NCBI GenBank assembly: GCA_964400875.1 | Contig: CAYNWK010000056.1 | Location: 1-25,753 of the forward strand | Reading direction: 5' to 3' | Source: CAYNWK01 sp964400875 | Lineage (GTDB): Bacteria; Chloroflexota; Anaerolineae; Anaerolineales; UBA4823 | Length of the DNA: 25,753 bases | In this document: positions 15,358-23,127 of the stretch, piece after piece | Layout: each line of letters opens with the position of its first letter | How positions within the stretch are numbered: the first letter of the stretch is position 1 | Position numbers and translations under genes: made by a program | Notes under the pieces: generated by a model | The model's database searches: none | Told to the model about the DNA's origin: nothing | The model's input: the letters and a program-made list of their open reading frames with translations, nothing else

Positions 15358-16815
15358 TTATTGCAAACTTTGAATGTAGGCGATGATGTCGTCGATCTGG
15401 GATTCGTTCAATTGTGCGCCAACATCCGGCGGCATGACATTATCGAATCCAGCCACGATTTTATTTCCCGGTTGTAAAATTGATTCACGAATGTATGACT
15501 GATCCACGATAGTCGTCGATCCGTCGGCCAGCTCTACCTCCGAACCAAAGATCCCCAACCAGGATGGTCCTACGATCGTGGAGCCGTCCACGCTATGACA
15601 GGCACCACAACCAAATTGCCGCGCCCAGAGCTTGCCCCGCTCCACCGGATCATCCGGTATCGCCGAGAGCTGCTCCTGAATCCAGGCATCGAAATCCGCT
15701 TGTGACAGTATGCTAACTGGCGCCAGCATCAACGCATGGTTGCGCCCACACAATTCTGCGCAGCGAACTTTATATTCACCAACCATCGACGGCGTGATGC
15801 GCAGGTCCCTGACCATCTCATCTCCACCCGGAAGCGCATCTTGCTTGACACGAAACTCCGGTACCCAAAAGGAGTGGATCACGTCAACTGAGCTCATGTG
15901 CAAAAGCGCCTGTTTGTCTATCGGAAGGATCAACTCCGTCGAGCGAATTCCGTACTCCGGATACTCGAACCGCCAAGACCACTGCTGGCCGATCACATCC
16001 ACCTCAATCGGCTGTGGATCCGCCCGTACAGTCTCGCTCAACGTCCCGGCGCCAATAAAAGCAACCACTAATACCGTCGCCAGCGGAACAATCGTCCAGG
16101 TTACTTCCAGAGACGTGCTCCCTTCCATGTGAACGCCATCACCCGTATCACCTTTCCTACGCCGGAACACCACGATACTGTACAACATAAAGCCAACTAT
16201 CAAAGAAAATAGTACAGCAATGGCGATAAAATGAATCCGGAACAACCCATCGATCGCTAGAGCCTGCATACTGGCTTGGACTGGCAGCAGCCTGATATGG
16301 TTTAATCCAAAGATGCTCAAGGCTGTTAAGACGATCACCACCAGCACTGCAGCGATAATATGTTTCATGCTGTTTCTCCTCGTCGGTTTGGGTCCATTGT
16401 GAGTTACGACGCTTTCAAATTCAGCAGGTTGTCCTTCGGCGCTCTCCAAGTCGGTCCATTTTTCCAACCAGTCCTCTATCTGTGAGGCAGCCATGCTACG
16501 CCTGTCGTAAACGATCGCCTCATTACCCCCCTCCTTCAACGAAAGTAAGACCACGCGCACACTTCCCTCACCCTCGACAAAACGCGCCAGGAATTCATCC
16601 CGATTTACGCGCTCATCGTCGTAATCGACGATCACCAGATCAGGGTGAAGCGATTGCCAGGCTTGCATCGCCTCATCGATGGTCGCGACAATGCCCACCA
16701 CGATGACATCAGCCTCTTGGCGTTTTTGCAGCAACCCACGCAGCCCTTTGGCGAAAAGCGGATGGCTCGAAGCGATCAGTACCCGCCAGAAACCACCTTT
16801 ATTGGTCATTTTCAT
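15358..16815 (-). CDS. ctaC: Cytochrome c oxidase subunit II with cytochrome c domain, in frame behind a degenerate receiver domain
   Basis: The open frame is 485 residues. Residues 150-485 (ATG at 16368) form a standard caa3-type subunit II. After three predicted helices comes the CuA domain, numbered from that ATG: His165, Cys203, Glu205, Cys207, His211 and Met214. A cytochrome c domain with CGACH (254-258) and axial Met312 follows. It takes electrons from cytochrome c and passes them to subunit I. Residues 1-149 resemble a NarL-type receiver (VLIASSHPLFAKGLRGLL, VIVDYDD) but lack the acidic pair and the conserved Lys. The internal ATG has GAGGAGAAACAGC before it, so a 336-residue product is likely. 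The long start at 16815 has no good ribosome site but lies just behind a candidate promoter. Either both forms are made or the leader is untranslated. Confidence 0.9.
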   Translation of the reverse strand: MKMTNKGGFWRVLIASSHPLFAKGLRGLLQKRQEADVIVVGIVATIDEAMQAWQSLHPDLVIVDYDDERVNRDEFLARFVEGEGSVRVVLLSLKEGGNEAIVYDRRSMAASQIEDWLEKWTDLESAEGQPAEFESVVTHNGPKPTRRNSMKHIIAAVLVVIVLTALSIFGLNHIRLLPVQASMQALAIDGLFRIHFIAIAVLFSLIVGFMLYSIVVFRRRKGDTGDGVHMEGSTSLEVTWTIVPLATVLVVAFIGAGTLSETVRADPQPIEVDVIGQQWSWRFEYPEYGIRSTELILPIDKQALLHMSSVDVIHSFWVPEFRVKQDALPGGDEMVRDLRITPSMVGEYKVRCAELCGRNHALMLAPVSILSQADFDAWIQEQLSAIPDDPVERGKLWARQFGCGACHSVDGSTIVGPSWLGIFGSEVELADGSTTIVDQSYIRESILQPGNKIVAGFDNVMPPDVGAQLNESQIDDIIAYIQSLQ

Positions 16816-16867
16816 CTGCGAGGAATTTGCGAGGACTCTCGGTGCGCGCCTGTGAATTCACAATCTA

Positions 16868-16896
16868 AATCTACCAAATCCATTCCCGGATGTCAT
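16868..16896 (-). promoter_or_regulatory. Candidate promoter of the oxidase operon
   Basis: Minus-strand ATGACA, 17-base spacer, TAGATT (5/6 and 4/6 matches). Transcription would start near 16861, about 46 bases ahead of the 485-codon frame and about 490 bases ahead of the internal coxB ATG. It lies between the response regulator terminator and the oxidase operon. Confidence 0.45.
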
Positions 16897-16922
16897 TCCC
16901 CCGCAGATCCGTAAATGGAGTA

Positions 16923-16962
16923 TTTTAAAAAACAAAAAGGGTGATTTGAATATCACCCTTTT
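16923..16962 (-). terminator. Rho-independent terminator of the histidine kinase/response regulator operon
   Basis: Perfect 11-bp stem (16935-16945 with 16952-16962, arms AAAAGGGTGAT and ATCACCCTTTT) and a six-base loop. On the minus strand it is followed by a T-rich tract interrupted by one G. It lies about 30 bases after the response regulator stop and separates it from the oxidase operon. Confidence 0.85.
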
Positions 16963-16992
16963 CCTGTATTCGCCTGGGATTTGAAGGAAAAG

Positions 16993-17649
16993 TTACTGGC
17001 GGATGATGCCCATCTGGATGGCTTTGCTGACGGCCTCAGCCCGGTTGGAGGCTTCCAGTTTATCTAAGATATGCCGAACGTGCGTTTTGACGGTATTTTC
17101 GGTAATGAAAAGCTCAGCGGCGATCTGAGCGCTGGTCATTCCGTTCGCCAGGCAGTCGAGCACTTCCATTTCTCTCTTGCTAAGCCCAGCCTCTGAGGGT
17201 ACGCCTTGCCCACTCTGGATAACTTGGAGTACCCGCCTGGTCACTTCAGGCGAAATTACCGATTTCCCTTCAGCGACTTGCATAATCGCCTTCCGGAGTT
17301 CCTCAGGTTCAGCATTTTTCAACAGATATCCGTCTGCGCCAGCCGCAATTGCTCCGAAGAGATCCTCATCGTGCTTGGAGATCGTCAGCATCAGGATATA
17401 GCAACCATTGCTGACCTGGCGCGGCTTATCTTTTTTTAGCGCCTCGACAGTTTCGACGCCGCCCATCTCCGGCATATTGACGTCCAGCAAGACCACATCG
17501 GGTTTTTTCTCGCGGATCAAATCTAGCGCTTTCTTGCCGTCCCCAGCCTCGCCGACAACCTCGAGATCCGGCATTTGAGCCAGTAAATTCACCAGGCCGG
17601 CGCGAAACAAAGCATGATCATCGACGACCACCAGACGGATGTTTTTCAT
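16993..17649 (-). CDS. NarL/LuxR-family DNA-binding response regulator
   Basis: Protein of 218 residues. The receiver domain (1-125) has the acidic pair Asp10-Asp11, phospho-acceptor Asp56 (VVLLDVNMP), Thr89 and Lys111. The C-terminal LuxR-type helix-turn-helix (about 153-215) has LSKREMEVLDCLANGMTSAQ and ITENTVKTHVRHILDKL. It would be phosphorylated by the kinase encoded immediately upstream (ATGA overlap of four bases) and bind promoter DNA. Its own terminator follows. The proximity to the oxidase operon, only about 180 bases away, makes that operon a natural candidate target, but nothing in the sequence proves it. Confidence 0.95.
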   Translation of the reverse strand: MKNIRLVVVDDHALFRAGLVNLLAQMPDLEVVGEAGDGKKALDLIREKKPDVVLLDVNMPEMGGVETVEALKKDKPRQVSNGCYILMLTISKHDEDLFGAIAAGADGYLLKNAEPEELRKAIMQVAEGKSVISPEVTRRVLQVIQSGQGVPSEAGLSKREMEVLDCLANGMTSAQIAAELFITENTVKTHVRHILDKLEASNRAEAVSKAIQMGIIRQ

Positions 17650-19511
17650 ATGCCGGCCTCTTCAACCTCTAAAGGCAGGCGCAGCCGTATCGTGGTGCCT
17701 TCGTTCACCCGGCTGATCACCTGAAATTCCGCTCCGATCAACTCGCTCCGTTCACGCATACCACGCAACCCATAACGTGAAGCTCCAGGCACATCCTTGG
17801 GTGAAAAACCTATACCATTGTCGCGAATCTCGAGAATCACGTCGTCACAATTGAGCGAACAAGAAACCCAAACTTTACTAGATTGAGCATGCTTGCGTAT
17901 GTTGCTCAAGCCTTCCTGAACGATGCGGATCAACTGCACCTGAACCTCCGGTGCGAGAATCTGCCCCCCCCGAACGTCGATCAACTCGACGATCAGCCCG
18001 CTGGTCTCTTGAAATTCGAGCGCGGTCTGCTCTAACCAGGCAGCCAGACCGTTTTCCGGATTAATGCGTAATCCGTCAATCGCCTGACGAGCGTCCAGAT
18101 AGGCATCAGATAAGATCTCGTAACTGGTTTGCAGGGATTTACTCAATTGATCCAGATCACCTTGGGAGAGATGATTGCGCATCTGAGCAGTTTGAAGCTT
18201 CAGAAACCCCAAAGTCTGAGCCAACCCATCGTGGATCTCCCGCGCCAGACGTGAGCGTTCCTCCATGGTAGTCTTGAATTCCATTTCAGCCATCAAGTAG
18301 GCATTCCGGATGACCAGGGCGACTTGACCGGCCACGGTTCCGAGCAAAGCCAGCTGTCGTGGTTTGAATCCTTGCGCCTTTTCGCTGGCGGCCAGGATCG
18401 TCCCAAACGATCGACCGCCCGGTGAAATCAATGGGGCAGCTGCGAGGGAGCGCAGATTTCGCCCATTCGCCGATTCTCCGGTTACATCTCCTAAAAGTAT
18501 TGTCTCTCCCGAGGCAATCACACCTTGCTGTATGCCCTCAATAAAACTTCGTTCGTGATCCGGGTACTGACCAACAAACAGATCGATGGGTGGTTGGTTG
18601 AGTTCATTCTCTGGTACTTTTAGGATGGCGAAATCGGCTTCCAGCGTGTCTCGCAGGTTATCCAAAAAAGCCTTCAGTAGAGCGTTCAGATCGGTACGCC
18701 GGCGGACGGCATGCAGTTGGCGCAATGCCGACAATTCGCGCCTGCGCAGACGTACGCTCTCAATAGCCAGAGCAGTCTCATCAACCATAGCTTTCAAAAA
18801 AGCCTGAGCCCCATCATCCAGGATCATCCCCTCCGGAAGATACAGATTCATTACACCGAATTCGTGGTCGCCGCGCTTCAACGGCAAACAATAAACGCCG
18901 CTCGGTCTCGGGGCTTTAATTGTATCGAAAAGCGGGGTTTGCAACAGCGGGCAGGTCGCTTTCAAACGGCCCTGTTCCTGGCAAGTATCGCATTGATTGC
19001 GAATTTCAGGGGTCGCCAGATATTCAATCCAGGCATCGAAGACAGGAGCCGGTAGATCGCCGTAATTAATCGCAGCCATCGGCTGGCCGCGTTCGTCATA
19101 GGGGACTAGCGAAGCTCCCATAGCCCCGACCAATTCGACGGATAAACTCAGCATGAGATCAACGACCTCGTCTTCGTTGGAAGCCTCCACGATTGCGTTG
19201 CTCAAACGAAAAACGCCTGCCAGGCGTTTTTTCGTTGCGCCGGCCATCCGTTCAGTCTCGCTTATCTTCTTTTGCAAGTCAGCATTGGCAACGGTTAGCT
19301 GCCTTAACCAAACAGCCAGCAAAAAAATTCCAACGCTCAGAATTAAGATCCCCCCACCTAAGAAATACCGCCCCAACTCAGGCCACTCTACTAGGCTAAA
19401 GATGAACATCCCTGCCAGAACGATCGAGAGCAACACAAAAGTTATCAATGCGAAGAAACGCCCTCGGTGCTCCAAGAATCCTCGACCGGTCAATTGACGG
19501 AGTAAAATCAC
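17646..19511 (-). CDS. Membrane histidine kinase, GAF-HisKA_3 (NarX/DesK-like)
   Basis: Protein of 621 residues. Two N-terminal helices (about 20-41 and 50-69) are joined by a very short loop, so there is little outside sensing domain. A coiled linker leads to a GAF-like domain (about 100-255) with Cys174, Cys177, Cys187 and Cys208, then a second GAF domain (about 265-405). The HisKA_3 dimerisation region has phospho-acceptor His427 (REIHDGLAQTL), and the ATPase domain has N box Asn537 (EGLSNIRKHA) and G box RDNGIGF (563-569). The start is GTG; an upstream ATG GCG TGA triplet overlaps it. Signals are probably sensed inside the cell or membrane; the Cys set suggests metal or redox sensing, which is an inference. 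Confidence 0.93.
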   Translation of the reverse strand: MILLRQLTGRGFLEHRGRFFALITFVLLSIVLAGMFIFSLVEWPELGRYFLGGGILILSVGIFLLAVWLRQLTVANADLQKKISETERMAGATKKRLAGVFRLSNAIVEASNEDEVVDLMLSLSVELVGAMGASLVPYDERGQPMAAINYGDLPAPVFDAWIEYLATPEIRNQCDTCQEQGRLKATCPLLQTPLFDTIKAPRPSGVYCLPLKRGDHEFGVMNLYLPEGMILDDGAQAFLKAMVDETALAIESVRLRRRELSALRQLHAVRRRTDLNALLKAFLDNLRDTLEADFAILKVPENELNQPPIDLFVGQYPDHERSFIEGIQQGVIASGETILLGDVTGESANGRNLRSLAAAPLISPGGRSFGTILAASEKAQGFKPRQLALLGTVAGQVALVIRNAYLMAEMEFKTTMEERSRLAREIHDGLAQTLGFLKLQTAQMRNHLSQGDLDQLSKSLQTSYEILSDAYLDARQAIDGLRINPENGLAAWLEQTALEFQETSGLIVELIDVRGGQILAPEVQVQLIRIVQEGLSNIRKHAQSSKVWVSCSLNCDDVILEIRDNGIGFSPKDVPGASRYGLRGMRERSELIGAEFQVISRVNEGTTIRLRLPLEVEEAGI

Positions 19512-19556
19512 GCCATTATTTTACCCGAATTTATCTATTTTTTCACAAAACGCTAA

Positions 19557-19583
19557 AGCAGAGGCGCTTCAGTCGCTCCTGCT
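19557..19583 (-). terminator. Possible weak terminator after the cytochrome c gene
   Basis: Ten-base arms (19557-19566 and 19574-19583) pair with one mismatch and one G-U, around a seven-base loop. On the minus strand the tail reads TTAGCGTTTT, only a partial T-tract. It would separate the PrxQ-cytochrome c unit from the kinase gene. Confidence 0.35.
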
Positions 19584-19636
19584 TGTATCCCTTTGCTCTC
19601 GCCTTAGATCGGGCTTGTCGAACGCGTGGGACAGTG

Positions 19637-20086
19637 TTATCCGAGCTCGCGGATATAAGTAATAACCTGCCAGATTTGTTCTTCACGAAGGATGCTGTCC
19701 CAACCTGGCATCATCGAGCTGAAAGGTTCAAACATGCCCCCCTTCGATATGCGCCAAAAAAGATAAGCGTCGCTCAAGGAGGCTTCGTTCCCTGCAAGAT
19801 TGGCGGGCCTTGGTTCTAAAGAGACCCCGGCAGGTCCGTCACCCTGGCCGGTATCACCGTGACAGGAGGCGCAGTTAGCCTGAAATAGCCTGGCCCCCTT
19901 GGCAAGGGTATCCTCGGAGCTGGTTAACGGATTGGTTAATCCGTCATATTCCGGGGGAGGTTCTAAGTGTTGGGTGGTTTGTCCAGATTCGGAAATCGGA
20001 GTGCTGTTAGCGCCGCCGCAGGCGGATAGCAGGATCAAACCCAACCCACACAAGATCATTACGAGCGGGAACTTTAACTTGACCAT
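19637..20086 (-). CDS. Lipoprotein class I c-type cytochrome
   Basis: Protein of 149 residues. The signal sequence ends in a lipobox LLSAC with Cys23 as the lipid-modified residue, followed by a Ser/Thr-rich linker. One heme site CASCHG (Cys72, Cys75, His76) and a likely axial Met in SSMMPGW (125-126) are present, with a C-terminal helix IWQVITYIRELG typical of small cytochromes c. It would carry electrons on the outer face of the membrane and could be a donor to the nearby caa3 oxidase; that link is by context only. The start lies 18 bases after the peroxiredoxin stop; its ribosome site is weak. Confidence 0.92.
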   Translation of the reverse strand: MVKLKFPLVMILCGLGLILLSACGGANSTPISESGQTTQHLEPPPEYDGLTNPLTSSEDTLAKGARLFQANCASCHGDTGQGDGPAGVSLEPRPANLAGNEASLSDAYLFWRISKGGMFEPFSSMMPGWDSILREEQIWQVITYIRELG

Positions 20087-20104
20087 GGATTCTTTTTCTT
20101 TGGG

Positions 20105-20569
20105 TCAATTATCATTCAGAGAAGCCAGGATCTCTGCGCTGTGACCAGCAGGCCTGACTTTTTCGAATACTTTACGAATCTTCCCGTCCATGTCGATCAG
20201 AAAGGTGGTCCGGAAAATCCCGTCGTACTCTCGTCCCATGAATTTTTTGCGTCCCCAAACGCCGTATTGATCGGCAACCTGGTGGCCGACGTCCGCCAGC
20301 AACGTGAAGGGCAGCTCGTACTTATTCTTGAACTTCATATGGGATTTGGACGAGTCGGGGCTGATGCCGACGATCTCAACGCCCGCTTGCTGATAAGCAC
20401 TGTAATCATCTCTAAATCCGCAGGCCTCCGTGGTACACCCTTTGGTGTCGTCTTTAGGATAAAAATAAAGGACCAGAGGTTTACCTCGAAAATCGGAGAG
20501 GCTGTGCTGTTCGCCATTTTCATCTGGCAATGTGAAATCGGGCGCTGGCGTTCCAGCTTGCAAAGTCAT
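20105..20569 (-). CDS. bcp: Peroxiredoxin, PrxQ/Bcp type
   Basis: Protein of 154 residues, full family length. The peroxidatic Cys45 and resolving Cys50 are in KGCTTEACGFRD, the five-residue spacing of atypical 2-Cys PrxQ enzymes. PAPDFTLPDENGE at the N-terminus and LVLYFYPKDDT before the Cys are typical. It reduces hydrogen peroxide and organic hydroperoxides using thioredoxin or similar, in the cytoplasm (no signal). The ATG has GGGAGGATTAG upstream. A weak promoter candidate (TTGCTC, 18 bases, TCTAAT on the minus strand) lies within about 60 bases upstream. Confidence 0.95.
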   Translation of the reverse strand: MTLQAGTPAPDFTLPDENGEQHSLSDFRGKPLVLYFYPKDDTKGCTTEACGFRDDYSAYQQAGVEIVGISPDSSKSHMKFKNKYELPFTLLADVGHQVADQYGVWGRKKFMGREYDGIFRTTFLIDMDGKIRKVFEKVRPAGHSAEILASLNDN

Positions 20570-20717
20570 CTAATCCTCCCAAACAATTAGAGAGTTGAGT
20601 TGTTTTGGTGAGCAAAGCTCGTCGAAACACACCTGGTTCACAGACGAATAGATTGAAGGTTCATGCGCATAATTTTAGAAGAGAAATGGAGTCGGTGGAG
20701 ATAATACGTGGAATTGC

Positions 20718-21083
20718 TTAAATCAGACTGGCCGTTTTTAGCGTGCGCTCCAACGCCTCAATGGTAACTGGTTTGATAATCACATTCAAGGCACCTGTTT
20801 CACGTGCTTTCTCAATAGTTTCAGGTTGATCGTCTGAAGTGACGAAAACCACCGGAATTTTTGCCAGGGCCGGTTGGCGCTTTATATAAGCCATGATCTC
20901 GAACCCATCGACGCCCGGCATGCTGATATCCAGAAAAACGATATCGGATTTTACCTGGTTTAGCGCAAGAATCGCCGATCGTGCACCGTAGGCAGGCTTG
21001 GCGGGTACACCCAGCATGGATATCATTTTGCACAGACTGTCAGCAGTCTGCCGATTATCATCGATCACCAGCGCAGTCGCCAT
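20718..21083 (-). CDS. Stand-alone receiver (CheY-like) response regulator
   Basis: Protein of 121 residues consisting only of a receiver domain: acidic pair Asp8-Asp9, phospho-acceptor Asp52 (VFLDISMPG), Thr82 and Lys104 (IIKP) are all present. There is no output domain, so it acts by protein-protein contact or in a phosphorelay. The ATG at 21083 is chosen over a TTG two codons upstream. It begins two bases after the stop of the MoeA-PBP gene and so is probably co-transcribed with the molybdenum cofactor genes. No cognate kinase is adjacent, and its partner is unknown. Confidence 0.92.
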   Translation of the reverse strand: MATALVIDDNRQTADSLCKMISMLGVPAKPAYGARSAILALNQVKSDIVFLDISMPGVDGFEIMAYIKRQPALAKIPVVFVTSDDQPETIEKARETGALNVIIKPVTIEALERTLKTASLI

Positions 21084-21085
21084 TT

Positions 21086-23077
21086 TCAATTCATCTCTGC
21101 TACGACTTCCCCGGTTTGAGAGGTATCATATCCCGGCAATTCAGCGATTTTCCTTTTAAAATCACGGTCGGTGATCACCACCAGTAACGGTTCCAACAAT
21201 CGGGCTCGATAATACTCATCCGGGATGACCAGGTCGTACCGTTCTTCGAAGAGCGGTATAAAATCCAGTCGCAATGCCTGTGCGGCCGCGGCGATCCCTA
21301 ATCCGCAATCTACTCGACCGGAGGCAACCGCCGCAGCGACTGCCAAATGGGTGAACTCTTCTTGATTGTAGCCATTAATACTATTTTTCGCAATCCCCTT
21401 TAAGTCCAGATGATAATCCAACAACACGCGGGTACCTGCCCCTCGCTGGCGGTTAACGAAGGTTATCCCCGGTTGTGCAAGGTCACCCAAATCATGGATA
21501 TTTTTAGGGTTGCAGGGTTTGACGATCAGCCCCTGCTCTCTCCCGACTAAGGCGACAAGCTTAACCGGTGTTTCGGGCAGATATTGCTGGATATAACTGA
21601 GATTATACTCACCGCTTTCCGGGTCAAGCAAGTGAGATCCGGCCAGGTGGGCCTCTTTCCTCCGGAGTGCGACCAGCCCCCCTAGGCTACCAACATTGGC
21701 CGAAACGAGACGGCGGTCATGTTCTTCAAGAAATTGCGCTAATAGGTCCAGCGTGAGATCGTGAGAGCCGATGGCGAATATAGTTCGCTCAATTTCGGTC
21801 AGGGATCGGTAGAGCAATACAGTCACCTGAGCCCCAGCTGGCTCTCCTTGAGAACCTCGGGGCAGAATCGCCAGACCGTCTGCACGCACCAGCGAAGAAA
21901 GCACGCCTGCGCCTCGGGAAAGCGGTGCAGCAAGCGTACGTTCTCCAACCTTGCCGACCGCCACCCTTACAAAGTCATCATCACCCGCAGGAGAGGTGAT
22001 CTTTCGCGTTAAGATTGCTTGAATGCTGGACATCTCCCTGGGTCTTCTTCCAAGCCAACGCGCCAGGAGTGGCTCGACAAAGATCTCTCCGGTAAGCGCC
22101 GCCGAGACCGGATACCCCGGGACTCCGATGATCGGGAGCGATCTGGGTTGGTCCCCCGATTTGTTCGTAAGCTCAACCGGAACTTCCAGCATCCCGAGGA
22201 TTACCGGGTGTCCAGGTCTGACCGCCACACCATGCACAAGCAGCTTGCCAAGGGATGCTACTACCCTTGCGGAGAAATCCTCTGACCCCGCCGATGAGCC
22301 GGCGTTGAGCAAAATTAGGTCGCTTTCCTGCGCAGCAGCTAACACTTGCTGGCGGATACGGTCGAAATCATCCCGGACGATGGGAAAGCGCCTTGCTTCT
22401 CCGCCCCATGCGTTGACCTGAGCGGCCAGCATCAACGAATTGTATTCGATGATTTCACCGGCCTGAACCGGCCGCCCAATTTCGACAAGTTCGCTTCCAG
22501 TTGGCAAGATAGCCACACGCGGCCGGCGAGCTACCCATACTTCCGCATGTCCACTGCCGGCAATTGCGCCTAAATCAACCGGGCGAATTACCTGTCCCTG
22601 GGGCAACACCAGCTGGGTCGCGACCATATCTTCTCCCATCGTGCGGACATGGCTCCAGGGAGTTACCGCGGCTCGAATGCGGATGGCGTTGGGCTTGCGG
22701 GGGTCCGGAGAAGGGCTTCCGGTTGCATCTACAGGCTCAACGTTCTCTATGGGAATAACTGCGTCCGCCCAGGGAGGCAGCGGATCGCCGGTGTCGAGGT
22801 ACAGGGCCTGATCCTCGTAAGACAAGGTTAGCGGTGCAGTGGGTATCGCCCCCTCTGTAGTTGAACTGCGCACGGCAAAACCGTCCATCGCCGCGCCATG
22901 GTAATGCGGGGAAGAACTCTTCGCCCAGACCGGGCGTGAGAGAACCCGGCCTGAGGCGCGTTCATCCAGAGGTATTTGTTCTTCGCCCAGCAAGCCCTCC
23001 ATCCCGGCGTCGATTAATGCCTGGTTCAAACGCTGGCGGGCATCAGTTAGAGGAATATCGTGCAGATAAACGCTCAT
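21086..23077 (-). CDS. MoeA-like molybdopterin protein fused to a PBP-like substrate-binding domain
   Basis: Protein of 663 residues. Residues about 1-410 are a MoeA-type domain: YHGAAMDGFAVRSS (about 59-72), the LYLDTGDPLPPWADAVIPIE segment, ILPTGSELVEIG and LLNAGSSAGSEDF for the molybdopterin/nucleotide region, and VRPGHPVILG. From about 430 to 650 there is a domain with FAIGSHDLTLDLLAQFL, SLGGLVALRRKEAHLAGSH and FVNRQRGAGTRVLLDY, the PBP-like fold found in ModE/LysR-type molybdate sensors and MoeA fusions. It may combine metal insertion with molybdate or ligand sensing. It follows a canonical MoeA gene by 50 bases containing a hairpin. Which of the two is the true Mo transferase is not settled. 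Confidence 0.9.
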   Translation of the reverse strand: MSVYLHDIPLTDARQRLNQALIDAGMEGLLGEEQIPLDERASGRVLSRPVWAKSSSPHYHGAAMDGFAVRSSTTEGAIPTAPLTLSYEDQALYLDTGDPLPPWADAVIPIENVEPVDATGSPSPDPRKPNAIRIRAAVTPWSHVRTMGEDMVATQLVLPQGQVIRPVDLGAIAGSGHAEVWVARRPRVAILPTGSELVEIGRPVQAGEIIEYNSLMLAAQVNAWGGEARRFPIVRDDFDRIRQQVLAAAQESDLILLNAGSSAGSEDFSARVVASLGKLLVHGVAVRPGHPVILGMLEVPVELTNKSGDQPRSLPIIGVPGYPVSAALTGEIFVEPLLARWLGRRPREMSSIQAILTRKITSPAGDDDFVRVAVGKVGERTLAAPLSRGAGVLSSLVRADGLAILPRGSQGEPAGAQVTVLLYRSLTEIERTIFAIGSHDLTLDLLAQFLEEHDRRLVSANVGSLGGLVALRRKEAHLAGSHLLDPESGEYNLSYIQQYLPETPVKLVALVGREQGLIVKPCNPKNIHDLGDLAQPGITFVNRQRGAGTRVLLDYHLDLKGIAKNSINGYNQEEFTHLAVAAAVASGRVDCGLGIAAAAQALRLDFIPLFEERYDLVIPDEYYRARLLEPLLVVITDRDFKRKIAELPGYDTSQTGEVVAEMN

Positions 23078-23091
23078 AATTTCAAGCTTCG

Positions 23092-23124
23092 TATCGATTC
23101 ATCTTATGCTTAAGTAAATCGATA
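23092..23124. repeat. Intergenic inverted repeat between the two MoeA genes
   Basis: Perfect 8-bp arms TATCGATT (23092-23099) and AATCGATA (23117-23124). Inside them CTTA and TAAG (23103-23106 and 23111-23114) form a second short stem around TGCT. It lies three bases after the MoeA stop and 14 bases before the MoeA-PBP start. No T-tract follows, so an operator or an mRNA structure tuning downstream expression is more likely than a terminator. Confidence 0.6.
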
Positions 23125-23127
23125 ATA

